Part shown: one piece after another, positions 53,326-61,994 of the stretch
How positions within the stretch are numbered: position 1 is the first letter of the stretch
Layout: each line of letters starts with the position of its first letter
Assembly (NCBI RefSeq): GCF_024199925.1
Contig: NZ_JANADR010000001.1
Location: 4,839,501 to 4,903,500 of the forward strand
Origin: Bradyrhizobium sp. CCGUVB1N3
GTDB lineage: Bacteria > Pseudomonadota > Alphaproteobacteria > Rhizobiales > Xanthobacteraceae
DNA length: 64,000 bases
Direction of reading: 5' to 3'
Translations under genes and position numbers: made by a program
Notes under the pieces: model-generated
Told to the model about the DNA's origin: nothing
The model's input: the letters and a program-made list of their open reading frames with translations, nothing else
The model's database searches: none

Positions 53326-54948
53326 ATGGCAAAGAACGGAAAAACCGGCAGCAAATCCGTCTCCGTCAAAGAGGCAACGCTCGACCTGCTGCGTGGCTTC
53401 GGCATCAAGCGCGTGTTCGGAAATCCGGGCTCGACCGAGCTGCCTTTCTTGAGCGACTGGCCCGACGACATCGACTATGTGCTCGCGCTCCAGGAAGCCT
53501 CCGCCGTCGGCATGGCCGACGGCTACGCGCAGGCCACGCGCAATGCCGGCTTCGTCAATCTGCATTCGGCGGCCGGCGTCGGCAACGCGCTCGGCAATAT
53601 CTACACCGCGCATCGCAACCAGACGCCGCTCGTCATCACCGCGGGCCAGCAGGCGCGCTCTATCCTGCCGTTGCAGGCGTTCCTCTACGCCGAGCGCGCG
53701 TCCGAATTCCCGCGGCCTTACGTCAAATACAGCGTCGAGCCGGCGCGGCCTGAGGACGTGCCGGCCGCGATCGCGCGCGCCTATCACACTGCGATGCAGG
53801 CGCCCTGCGGCCCCACCTTCGTCTCAATCCCGATCGACGACTGGACCCATGCGACGACGCCGGTCGAGGCGCGAAAGGTCAGCCGCGAACTCGGACCCGA
53901 GCCCGAGGCGATGAAGGCGCTGGTCGCAGCGCTCAATTCCAGCAAGCACCCTGCCCTCGTCGTCGGCCCCGGCGTCGACCGTGCCGGCGCCGTCGATCTG
54001 ACGGTGCGCGTGGCGGAAAAGGCCAAGGCGAGCGTCTGGGTGAGCCCGTTCTCGGCGCGCTGCTCCTTCCCGGAGCGCCATCCGCAATTCGCAGGCTTCC
54101 TGCATGCCTCGCCCGGCCAACTTTCGGATGCGCTGCGCGCGCACGATCTCGTCGTCGTCATCGGCGCGCCGGTCTTCACCTTCCATGTCGAGGGGCACGC
54201 CTCGATCTTCGACGGGGGCACGACCATCTTCCAGATCACCGACGATCCGGATGCCGCCGCGGTGACGCCGGTCGGCACCAGCATCGTCGCGACCATGAAG
54301 CCGGCGCTGAACGCGCTGCTCGACATGCTGCCGGAGAGCAAACGCGCGACGCCAAAGGGCCGCACACTGCCACCAACGCCGAAGGCGGCCGATCCGCTGC
54401 CGGTCGAATTCCTGCTGCATTCGCTGTCCGAGGCCATGCCGGAGGGTACTTCGCTGGTCGAGGAAGTGCCCTCGCACCGTCCGGCGATGCAAAAGTTCAT
54501 GCCGATGCGCGGACAGGACAGCTTTTACACCATGTCGAGCGGCGGCCTCGGCTACAGCCTGCCGGCCGCAGTCGGCATGGCCCTGGGCAAGCCGACCAGC
54601 CGTACCGTCTGCCTGATCGGCGACGGCTCGGCGATGTATTCGTTCCAGGCGCTGTGGACCGCCGCGCAGCGCAAGCTGCCGCTCACCGTCGTCGTCATCA
54701 ACAATTCCGGCTATGGCGCGATGCGCTCCTTCAGCCAGGTCATGCAGGTGCGCAACGTGCCCGGGCTGGAATTACCCGGCATCGATTTCGTCAAGCTCGC
54801 CGAAGGCATGGGCTGCGACGCGGTGCGGGTGACGAAAGCGGCGGAGCTTGGCGAGGCGCTGAAGCGGGGGATGTCGTCCGAGGGCACGAGCCTCGTCGAG
54901 GTCGTCGTGGATTCCGCCGTGCCGCTGCTCTACGCACAGAAGAATTGA
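53326..54948 (+). CDS. benzoylformate-decarboxylase-like thiamine-diphosphate enzyme
   Basis: 540 residues. N-terminal RVFGNPGSTELPFLSDWPDD followed by ALQEASAVGMADGYAQATRN (catalytic Glu region), middle domain with AHDLVVVIGAPVFTFHVEGH, and the C-terminal cofactor motif IGDGSAMYSFQALWTAAQRK, ending VVVINNSGYGAMR (the NN that binds the diphosphate). Length and sequence fit benzoylformate decarboxylase (MdlC), which converts a 2-keto acid such as phenylglyoxylate to an aldehyde. The substrate is not proven. It follows the repeat B copy 3 by 20 bases. Confidence 0.87.
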   Translation: MAKNGKTGSKSVSVKEATLDLLRGFGIKRVFGNPGSTELPFLSDWPDDIDYVLALQEASAVGMADGYAQATRNAGFVNLHSAAGVGNALGNIYTAHRNQTPLVITAGQQARSILPLQAFLYAERASEFPRPYVKYSVEPARPEDVPAAIARAYHTAMQAPCGPTFVSIPIDDWTHATTPVEARKVSRELGPEPEAMKALVAALNSSKHPALVVGPGVDRAGAVDLTVRVAEKAKASVWVSPFSARCSFPERHPQFAGFLHASPGQLSDALRAHDLVVVIGAPVFTFHVEGHASIFDGGTTIFQITDDPDAAAVTPVGTSIVATMKPALNALLDMLPESKRATPKGRTLPPTPKAADPLPVEFLLHSLSEAMPEGTSLVEEVPSHRPAMQKFMPMRGQDSFYTMSSGGLGYSLPAAVGMALGKPTSRTVCLIGDGSAMYSFQALWTAAQRKLPLTVVVINNSGYGAMRSFSQVMQVRNVPGLELPGIDFVKLAEGMGCDAVRVTKAAELGEALKRGMSSEGTSLVEVVVDSAVPLLYAQKN

Positions 54949-54954
54949 CGCATA

Positions 54955-55035
54955 GTCATTCCGGGGCGATGCGAAGCATCGAACCCGGAATCTCGAGATT
55001 CCGGGTTCGGGTCCTGCGGACCGCCCCGGAATGAC
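54955..55035. repeat. palindromic intergenic repeat, family E
   Basis: Outer arms GTCATTCCGGGGCG (54955-54968) and CGCCCCGGAATGAC (55022-55035) are perfect complements, with an inner palindrome around AACCCGGAATCTCGAGATTC. It sits between convergent genes, where it may terminate both. Only one copy in the window. Confidence 0.8.
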
Positions 55036-55041
55036 CTCCGG

Positions 55042-55836
55042 TCACTTCCCGAACTCCTCCCGCATCTTGGCCTGGATCTTGGCCATGCCGCCGATCCAGC
55101 GGTCGTAGTTCTCGGTCTTCTTGCGCATGTAGCCGAGCACCTGCGCGTGCGGCAGGATCAGGAACGTCTCCTGCGCAATGCCGGCGAGCGCGTCTTTCGC
55201 GACCTGTTCGGGCGAGAGGTCGCCGTCGCCACTTTGGGGGCCCTTGGGGATCCCGCGCAGCATGTTGGTGTCGACGCCCTGCGGGCAGAGGATCGAGACG
55301 CGGATGTTGTGGGCCTTGTGCGAGATCGCAAGGTTTTCCGCAAAGCCGACCGCAGCGTGCTTCGTCGTCGAATAGGCAGGGCTGCCGACCTGCGAGAGCA
55401 GGCCCGCGGCCGAGATCGTGTTGAGGAAATAGCCGCCGCCGCGCGCTTTCATACGCGGGACAAGGTGTCGTGCCGCGTAGACGTGGGCCATGACGTGGAT
55501 CGCCCAACTTCGCTGCCAAGGCTCGTCCGACGAGCCGCCGGCGTTCACTGATAAGGGATCGAAGCCGCCGCCGATGCCGGCATTGGAGCAGAACAGCTCG
55601 ATCGGGCCGAACTGCCGCTCGCTCTCCTCGATGACGTGGGCGATGTCCTTTTCCTGTGCGACGTCGCATTTGAAGGCGGCGCCGTTCACGGTCGCCGCAA
55701 CGGCTCTGGCGCCGGCGGCCTCCATATCCGCGACCACGACCTTGGCCGCGCCTGCCTGATGAAACACCTCGCACAGCGCCTTGCCGATGCCATTGGCGCC
55801 GCCGGTGACGACCACGACCTTGCCGGCCACCTGCAT
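55042..55836 (-). CDS. short-chain dehydrogenase/reductase
   Basis: 264 residues. The cofactor motif VVVTGGANGIGKALCEVF is followed by the classical SDR features NAG (CSNAGIGGGF), catalytic Ser region (NTISAAGLLS) and YSTTKHA (Tyr-x-x-x-Lys). NAD(P)-dependent oxidation or reduction of a small alcohol or ketone. Convergent with the decarboxylase, so it need not act with it. Confidence 0.9.
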   Translation of the reverse strand: MQVAGKVVVVTGGANGIGKALCEVFHQAGAAKVVVADMEAAGARAVAATVNGAAFKCDVAQEKDIAHVIEESERQFGPIELFCSNAGIGGGFDPLSVNAGGSSDEPWQRSWAIHVMAHVYAARHLVPRMKARGGGYFLNTISAAGLLSQVGSPAYSTTKHAAVGFAENLAISHKAHNIRVSILCPQGVDTNMLRGIPKGPQSGDGDLSPEQVAKDALAGIAQETFLILPHAQVLGYMRKKTENYDRWIGGMAKIQAKMREEFGK

Positions 55837-55879
55837 CCGACGTCTCCTCTTATGCCGCTTATACCGCTTCTGTTCGCGC

Positions 55880-56575
55880 TCAGCTCAGGACGAGATCGAG
55901 CACCGCGGTATAATGGCACGCCGCGCCGGCCAAGACAAAGCCGTGCCAGATCGCATTCTGGAAACGCAGGCGCCGCCAGGCGTGGAAGATGACCCCGAAG
56001 GAATAGAGCGCGCCACCCGCGACCACGAACCACAGCGCCATGGTCGGCAGCGCCTTGACCACGGCGTCGTAGAGCATCAGGCCGCTCCAGCCCATGGCGA
56101 GGTAAATACCGACGGCGACGCGGTCGAAGCGGCCGGGCCAGCCGAGCTTGAGCACGATGCCGAAGATCGCCACGCACCAGACACCGACGAGCAGCGCCAG
56201 AGCGAAAATGCTGTCCTTCAGTTCCAGGATGAACGGCGTGTAGGTCGCGGCGATGAGGAGATAGATCGCCGAGTGGTCGAAACGCCGCAATATCCATTTG
56301 GCCGGCGACACCGGCCAGAGATTATAGGTCGCCGACAGCACCAGCATCGAGAGCAGGCCGGCGACGTAGATCGAGACGCCGACGATATCAACCGTGCTCG
56401 CATTGGCCGCCGCCAGCACCACCAGAACGGTCGCCGCGACGATGCCGGTCAGCACGCCGACGGCATGGATGACCCCGTCAGCGATCAGCTCGGCACGGTC
56501 ATAGTCCCAGCCAATCGCATCGGCTGCGGCATGGACGGAGCTGGACGCAAGTTGTTTCAATCTGAAAACGCTCAT
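55880..56575 (-). CDS. hemolysin III (TrhA/PAQR-like) membrane protein
   Basis: 231 residues with seven predicted helices. ELIADGVIHAVGVLTGIVAA starts the family; conserved metal-type residues are seen in ATYNLWPVSPAKWILRRFDH (His), and near the C-terminus FGVIFHAWRRLRFQNAIWH and GAACHYTAVLDLVLS. From memory, TrhA homologues are implicated in membrane-lipid homeostasis rather than haemolysis. ATG 56575 is chosen. Read leftward, divergent from the ycjX-like gene. Confidence 0.88.
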   Translation of the reverse strand: MSVFRLKQLASSSVHAAADAIGWDYDRAELIADGVIHAVGVLTGIVAATVLVVLAAANASTVDIVGVSIYVAGLLSMLVLSATYNLWPVSPAKWILRRFDHSAIYLLIAATYTPFILELKDSIFALALLVGVWCVAIFGIVLKLGWPGRFDRVAVGIYLAMGWSGLMLYDAVVKALPTMALWFVVAGGALYSFGVIFHAWRRLRFQNAIWHGFVLAGAACHYTAVLDLVLS

Positions 56576-56758
56576 GGCAGTCCGAAGGCGACGCGGTGGC
56601 ACTCTTGTGTGGGTCTTTCGTGGTCGGCGAGGCGTTCAAAGGCTGGTTCACCCGAAAACGCGGTGGAAGTATGAAGCTTGATTTTCGTCAGGCAGTTGCC
56701 ACTTTTGTGACTAGTCCAATTTGCCTATTCCGCCGGCACGAGAGCCCTCGCCTCCCCC

Positions 56759-58228
56759 ATGGTATTCAGCTTCCAGGATATGGTCGAAGAGGCACGCCTG
56801 TCGGCCCGGGCGCTCCTCGACTATGGCGAACATTTCTTCAACCCGACCGTCCGGCTCGGCGTCACCGGCCTGTCGCGGGCCGGTAAAACCGTGTTCATCA
56901 CCGCGCTGATCCATGGGCTGACGCGCGGAGGCCGTTTTCCGGTGTTCGAGGCCTTTGCCTCCGGCCGCATCGCACGTGCAAAACTCGCGCCGCAGCCCGA
57001 CGATGCCGTGCCGCGCTTCGACTACGAGAACCATCTGTGCGCGCTGACCGAGGACCGTCGCTGGCCGAACTCCACCGTCGACATCAGCGAGCTCCGCCTC
57101 GTCATCGACTACCAGCGCCAGAACGGCGCGGACCGTAACCTGACGCTTGATATCGTCGACTATCCCGGTGAATGGCTGCTCGACCTGCCGCTGCTGCAAA
57201 AGAGCTACGAGCAATGGTCGGCGGAAAGCCTTGCGCTGTCGCGCGCGGCGCCGCGGGCGCATCTGGCGGCCGACTGGCACGCGCATCTGGCAACGCTCAA
57301 GCCGGAGGCGGCCGAGGACGAGCAGGCGACGCTGACCTCGGCAAGGCTGTTCACCGAATATTTGCGCGCCTGCCGCGACGAGCGCTTCGCCATGAGCCTG
57401 TTGCCGCCCGGCCGTTTCCTGATGCCTGGCAGTCTCGCCGGCTCGCCGGCGCTGACCTTTGCGCCGCTCGAAGTGCCCACCGAGGGACAGGCGCCGGAAG
57501 GATCGCTCTGGGCGATGATGGTGCGCCGCTACGAAGCCTACAAGGACGTCGTGGTGCGCCCTTTCTTTCGCGACCACTTTGCCCGCCTCGACCGCCAGAT
57601 CGTGCTGGCCGATGCGCTCGCCGCGTTCAACTCCGGCCCCGAAGCGCTGCACGACCTCGAAGCCGCTCTCGCCGGCATTCTGGATTGCTTCCGGATCGGA
57701 CGCAGCACCTTCATCTCCAGCCTGTTCCGCCCGCGCATCGACCGCATCCTGTTCGCGGCGACCAAGGCCGATCATTTGCATCATTCCAGTCACGACCGCC
57801 TCGAAGCCGTATTGCGGCGCGCGGTGTCGCGGGCTGCAGCGCGTGCTGAAAGCACGGGCGCCGAGATCGACGTGGTGGCGCTCGCCGCCGTCCGCGCAAC
57901 GCGCGAGGCGCAGGTCGCGCGCGGCCGCGACAGATTGCCGTCCATCCTCGGCACGCCAGCGGCCGGTGAAAACGCCGGCGGCGAGTTTTTTGACGGCAAT
58001 ACGGAGGTAGCGACCTTTCCGGGCGACCTGCCTGCCGACCCGGAAGCGCTGTTCAACGGCGCCGAGTCCTTCCGCGGGCTTTCGACCTCCGCCGCCGAGA
58101 CGAGCGACTTCCGCTTCCTGCGCTTTCGTCCGCCAAAGCTCGAGCGCGAGGGATCCGAGGAGCCGGCGCTGCCTCACATCCGCCTTGACCGTGCCTTGCA
58201 GTTCCTGATCGGAGACAGGTTGGAATGA
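56759..58228 (+). CDS. YcjX-family GTP-binding protein
   Basis: 489 residues. P-loop GLSRAGKT (37-44) is followed by further G-motifs spread through a large domain (TLDIVDYPGEWLLDLP as a DxxG equivalent and ILFAATKADHLHH as NKxD-like). It is the DUF463 family, dynamin-like GTPases induced by stress. Its stop overlaps the start of the DUF697 partner by 4 bases. Confidence 0.9.
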   Translation: MVFSFQDMVEEARLSARALLDYGEHFFNPTVRLGVTGLSRAGKTVFITALIHGLTRGGRFPVFEAFASGRIARAKLAPQPDDAVPRFDYENHLCALTEDRRWPNSTVDISELRLVIDYQRQNGADRNLTLDIVDYPGEWLLDLPLLQKSYEQWSAESLALSRAAPRAHLAADWHAHLATLKPEAAEDEQATLTSARLFTEYLRACRDERFAMSLLPPGRFLMPGSLAGSPALTFAPLEVPTEGQAPEGSLWAMMVRRYEAYKDVVVRPFFRDHFARLDRQIVLADALAAFNSGPEALHDLEAALAGILDCFRIGRSTFISSLFRPRIDRILFAATKADHLHHSSHDRLEAVLRRAVSRAAARAESTGAEIDVVALAAVRATREAQVARGRDRLPSILGTPAAGENAGGEFFDGNTEVATFPGDLPADPEALFNGAESFRGLSTSAAETSDFRFLRFRPPKLEREGSEEPALPHIRLDRALQFLIGDRLE

Positions 58229-59253
58229 ACGAGCGACACCAGCAGCGGCGGCCCGCGACGTTCCGGCTGGATGACCCCGGCGTCGTCGTGACGGAAGCCG
58301 ACGAGCCCGCACGGCTCAGCCACGGCGCGATCCAGATCACGCCCGAGCCTGATCCTTTGGCGCTGCCCGTGCCGGTCGAGACGCCGGTCGTGGTGCGGCG
58401 CGGCTTCCCCTGGGGCACGCTGTTCTGGTCGGGCCTTGCCGGGCTGACGCTGCTCGGGGTCGGACTTGGCGTCGTCCATTTGATCGAGGATCTCTTTGCG
58501 CGCAGCGAGAGCGTCGGCATCGTCGGTCTCGCTCTGGCTTTCGTCACCACGCTCGCGCTCGCGGTCGTGGTCGGGCGCGAGGCATTCGGCCTGATCCGGC
58601 TCGCGACGATCGAAAAACTGCACCAGCGCGCCGCCGCCGTGCTCGCCAGCGACAACCGCGCCGAGAGCCGCGTCATCGTGCAGGATCTGCTGCGCATCGC
58701 ACATCAAAACCCGCAGCTCGCACGCGCCCGCGCGACACTGCAAAACCACGCCGGCGAGATCATCGACGGCGCCGACATGATCCGCCTCGCGGAGCGCGAG
58801 CTGATGAGGCCGCTCGATGCGGAAGCGCGGCGGCTGGTGTTCTCGGCCGCGCAGCGCGTGTCGATCGTCACGGCGGTGAGCCCGCGCGCGCTGATCGACG
58901 TGCTGTTCGTGTTCGTGGCCTCGCTGCGCCTGATCCGCCAGCTCGCGCGACTCTATGGCGGCCGCCCCGGTGCGCTCGGCATGATCCGGCTCTTGCGCCA
59001 CGTCATCGCCCATCTCGCCATCACCGGCGGCATGGCCGCGAGCGACAGCCTGGTGCAGCAGATGCTCGGCCACGGGATCGCAGCAAAGTTGTCGCAGCGG
59101 CTCGGCGAAGGCGTGCTCAATGGACTCTTGACGGCGCGGCTCGGGCTCGCCGCCATCGACGTCACGCGCCCGCTGCCGTTCGCGGCGCTACCGCAGCCGA
59201 AGCTGTCAGATCTTGCGACGGACTTGCTGCGGAGGAAGGAAGACGAGGAGTAG
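58225..59253 (+). CDS. YcjF-family (DUF697) membrane protein
   Basis: 342 residues. Two membrane helices near residues 70-115 (TLFWSGLAGLTLLGVGLGVV; VGLALAFVTTLALAVVVG) and a C-terminal DUF697/TIGR01620 domain with VSPRALIDVLFVFVASLRLI and GGMAASDSLVQQML. The usual partner of YcjX; the ATGA overlap with it implies coupled translation. Confidence 0.92.
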   Translation: MNERHQQRRPATFRLDDPGVVVTEADEPARLSHGAIQITPEPDPLALPVPVETPVVVRRGFPWGTLFWSGLAGLTLLGVGLGVVHLIEDLFARSESVGIVGLALAFVTTLALAVVVGREAFGLIRLATIEKLHQRAAAVLASDNRAESRVIVQDLLRIAHQNPQLARARATLQNHAGEIIDGADMIRLAERELMRPLDAEARRLVFSAAQRVSIVTAVSPRALIDVLFVFVASLRLIRQLARLYGGRPGALGMIRLLRHVIAHLAITGGMAASDSLVQQMLGHGIAAKLSQRLGEGVLNGLLTARLGLAAIDVTRPLPFAALPQPKLSDLATDLLRRKEDEE

Positions 59254-59333
59254 CGTTCGCGCGACACGCACTCGGTCCCCCTCTCCCCTTGCGCTCCAAA
59301 GGACCCGAGAACCCGATTGGGACGCGGTCGCCC

Positions 59334-59495
59334 CTAACTCCTGCCGTACTGGTCTTCATCGTATGCCTGAAGGATGCGGACAAAATCGGCCATGCTGGAT
59401 CGATCCCGATTGTCGACCATAGCCGCAACCTGAGTATTGGACGCGGGCTGGCTCCCTTGCCAAAACCGCATCACGAGATCGGCGATGTTTTTCAT
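59334..59495 (-). CDS. 53-residue protein of unknown function
   Basis: ATG 59495: MKNIADLVMRFWQGSQPAS then VAAMVDNRDRSSMADFVRIL. It looks like a small helical protein; a longer frame to 59531 is less likely. Not assigned to a family. Confidence 0.5.
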   Translation of the reverse strand: MKNIADLVMRFWQGSQPASNTQVAAMVDNRDRSSMADFVRILQAYDEDQYGRS

Positions 59496-60094
59496 GGCGC
59501 ACTCTCCGCAGTCAACTGTGGCAGTGGACACTAATTGCTGAAGCGGCGACGCGCGGCTCGATCAAGGGAAAGGCCGGCGGGCGCTACGCCGCCGACGCTT
59601 GTCCTGCAACTGCCTGCACGTGGGCCGGTTCCGTTGCTTTTCACTTCGCATTCAATAGCTAGCACTGAGCACTCGGTTGACGCCATTGTGCGCGGGTATG
59701 AAGTGATCGTACTGAGGTACGCTCGGGCTAATCATCGGTATAAGTCGATCAGACGTCGGTTTAATCCCAAGTGCACACAAAAGAATGGCCGCCTGCGTTG
59801 CCACAAGCGGCCCAAGTCCAGGGAGGAAACGCCCAAGGAGGGCAGCGATAGCGGGAGCGCTACCGCATCCCGATAGATACGACGATCGCGATTGGCGGCT
59901 CAATTGAACGTCGGTAAACGTCGGGTATCCCAACGATGTAACGGACCTATACGAAGGTTTAAGGCGCTCGCCCCCAAGCCGACCACTTCCGCAACGCGTA
60001 GGCCGTCACTGCCAGCGCGTTACGTCAAGCATCGAGCACCGCCGCGACCTTGACGCGAACCGTGCCAGCTTCGAGCGCACCCCATCACCATCTG
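59496..60094. other. 600-base gap with no clear gene
   Basis: Several short frames are open on both strands (for example 59652-59933 minus and 59535-59876 plus), but none has a good ribosome site or a recognisable domain. I would leave it as non-coding. Confidence 0.5.
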
Positions 60095-61753
60095 CTACGC
60101 GAGCGCTCGTGTCGCTACGTCTCCCGCCAGCACGCGCCACCAAAACAGCGGCGAGTCCTTTGGCGGGGACAGCTCCGGGGTCCAGCCGGTGAGCTTTTCC
60201 AGCGCGTAGGTGTCCATCACGAGGCCGCGCCAATGGCGGTCGACCTGTTCGAGCGGCTCGCGTGTGACGGGCAGTGAATTCCACAGCGGCAGATGATTGT
60301 CGGGCTCGCGTCCGACATAGAGGCCGGCATGGCCGCGGATCCGGTCGATGCCGGGATCAGCGAAATCCTGGAAGCGGCCGCGCTCGTTGATCTCGATGAC
60401 CGGCACGCGCCCCCTAAACAGCCAGCGCAGCATGGCGTAGGTGCGATAGTCCGTCGTCGCGATCCAGGTCGCACCGGTCTTGTCGAGCTGCGCTTGGGCG
60501 CGCGCCGCGACCTCGTCATAGCCGGCTTCGGCGCCGATCGGATCGATCTTGCCGAGGAAATTCCAGGGCGCGACCATGTAGTAGAGAAACACGGCGACGA
60601 CGAAGGCAATGCCGGTCGTGACGGCCGTGTTGGCCCAGAAGTTTGCCGATCTCGTCATCCGCTCGGACCAGCCCTCGCGCCGCAAGCTCACGAGATTGAT
60701 GGCCGCAGCGGCGAACCCGACCGGCCACATGAACATCGGCCAGGTCTCGCCGACCCGCAAGGTGAGCGATTTCCAGAGGAAGTAGAGGAACGGCACCAGC
60801 ACCGCGGTCGAAAGCAGGATCGCGACCGGCTCGCGCGTGCGGTAGCCACGCCACGCCGTCAGCGTCAGGCCGGACAGCACCACCGGCAGCAGGACGAAGC
60901 CGACCAGACCGAATTGCAGGCCGATGTAGTCGCCGATGGTGCGCCAGGAGATGCCGTAATTCGCGGTCGCGCGCACGCCCTGGAAGCGGAACGAGGCCCA
61001 ATCGTGCTGCGCGTTCCAGATCAGGACCGGGGAGAACACGGCTATCGCGATCAGCACGGCGAGATAGGGATAGGGGCTGCGCAGCCAGCGCCAGCGCCAA
61101 TCCGGCACCAGCGCGAAGGCGGCCACCGCGGGCAGGAACATGATCGCGGTGAATTTGGACAGCAGCGAGAGCCCCGCGAAAAATCCGGCAGCGAGCCACC
61201 AGCGGCCGTCGCCGCTCTCTGTCAGCCGCACCAGCGACCAGAACATCGCGACCGCGACGGGGATCATCGCGACGTCGGGCGCGACCTTGGACATCAGCAG
61301 CCCGTAATAGAGCGCCGCCTCCGGCATCAACAGCGCGAACACGATCGCACGCGCGTCGCGGGTGACACGGCGCACGATGTCGGCGAGCAGGCACTGCGTG
61401 ACCAGCATCGCCACGATGCCGCCGAAGCGGACGCCGAGAGGCGTGTCGCCGAAGATCGTGGTGCCGAAGCGGATCAGCCAGGCAATGCCCGGGGGATGAT
61501 CGAGGAAGCTCAGCGCAGCTTCCTTTGACCAGGTCCAGTAGTAGGCCTCGTCGGTGCGCAACTCGAGCATCGAGGCATAGACGATGCGCAAAGCCGTCAT
61601 CGCCGCGATCACGAGCGCGGCAATGATGAGGCGCCGGCGCGCGGCGCCGTCGGGCTTGGCTGTCTTGTCGGGGGCTGTCGTCACGGGCGCGCTTTTCCCC
61701 GACTTGGAAGGGGGAGTCAATGCGGGGGATGTTGCCGCGCGTGTCCATGTCAT
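60095..61753 (-). CDS. GT39-type glycosyltransferase (ArnT/PMT-like)
   Basis: 552 residues from ATG 61753, with a short Thr/Ala/Lys-rich cytoplasmic tail and about eleven helices. The first periplasmic loop carries the catalytic-type D-E motif LELRTDEAYYWTWSKEAALS, followed by LDHPPGIAWLIRFGTTIFGD. The family uses a polyprenyl-phosphate sugar to decorate lipid A, lipids or proteins on the outer face of the inner membrane. The frame can be read on to 61864, but that part is repeat family A. Confidence 0.88.
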   Translation of the reverse strand: MTWTRAATSPALTPPSKSGKSAPVTTAPDKTAKPDGAARRRLIIAALVIAAMTALRIVYASMLELRTDEAYYWTWSKEAALSFLDHPPGIAWLIRFGTTIFGDTPLGVRFGGIVAMLVTQCLLADIVRRVTRDARAIVFALLMPEAALYYGLLMSKVAPDVAMIPVAVAMFWSLVRLTESGDGRWWLAAGFFAGLSLLSKFTAIMFLPAVAAFALVPDWRWRWLRSPYPYLAVLIAIAVFSPVLIWNAQHDWASFRFQGVRATANYGISWRTIGDYIGLQFGLVGFVLLPVVLSGLTLTAWRGYRTREPVAILLSTAVLVPFLYFLWKSLTLRVGETWPMFMWPVGFAAAAINLVSLRREGWSERMTRSANFWANTAVTTGIAFVVAVFLYYMVAPWNFLGKIDPIGAEAGYDEVAARAQAQLDKTGATWIATTDYRTYAMLRWLFRGRVPVIEINERGRFQDFADPGIDRIRGHAGLYVGREPDNHLPLWNSLPVTREPLEQVDRHWRGLVMDTYALEKLTGWTPELSPPKDSPLFWWRVLAGDVATRALA

Positions 61754-61760
61754 GCCCCGA

Positions 61761-61888
61761 ATTGTAGGGCGGGCAAAGCGACTTGTCCGCCGTAGCTCGA
61801 AGAGCGAAGGCGGAAGCGTGCCCACCATCTTGCGCCGTGCCCGGGAGCGGTGGGCACGGCGCAAGAGCGCCTTTGCCCACCCTACAAT
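61761..61888. repeat. palindromic intergenic repeat, family A, copy 2
   Basis: ATTGTAGGG (61761-61769) pairs with CCCTACAAT (61880-61888). Inside, GGCGGAAGCGTGCCCACC faces GGTGGGCACGGCGCAAG. It lies between the divergent glycosyltransferase and adenylate cyclase genes, about seven bases from the start of the former, so it makes up most of that promoter region. Confidence 0.85.
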
Positions 61889-61994
61889 TCCGTGTCTGCG
61901 GCCCCATGCCGCGCAAGTGATCGGGCAAGCTGTTCTCGGCCGGAATTAAACTCTACGATGGCTGATCTACATGACGAGCTGATACAAACGAATC

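Noticed and set aside
59652..59933. 93-residue minus-strand ORF with a hydrophobic stretch
   Set aside because: No ribosome site and no recognisable domain; hydrophobic stretches arise easily in this composition.
61754..61864. N-terminal extension of the glycosyltransferase frame
   Set aside because: It is the translation of palindromic repeat family A and carries no membrane or family features; ATG 61753 is the better start.
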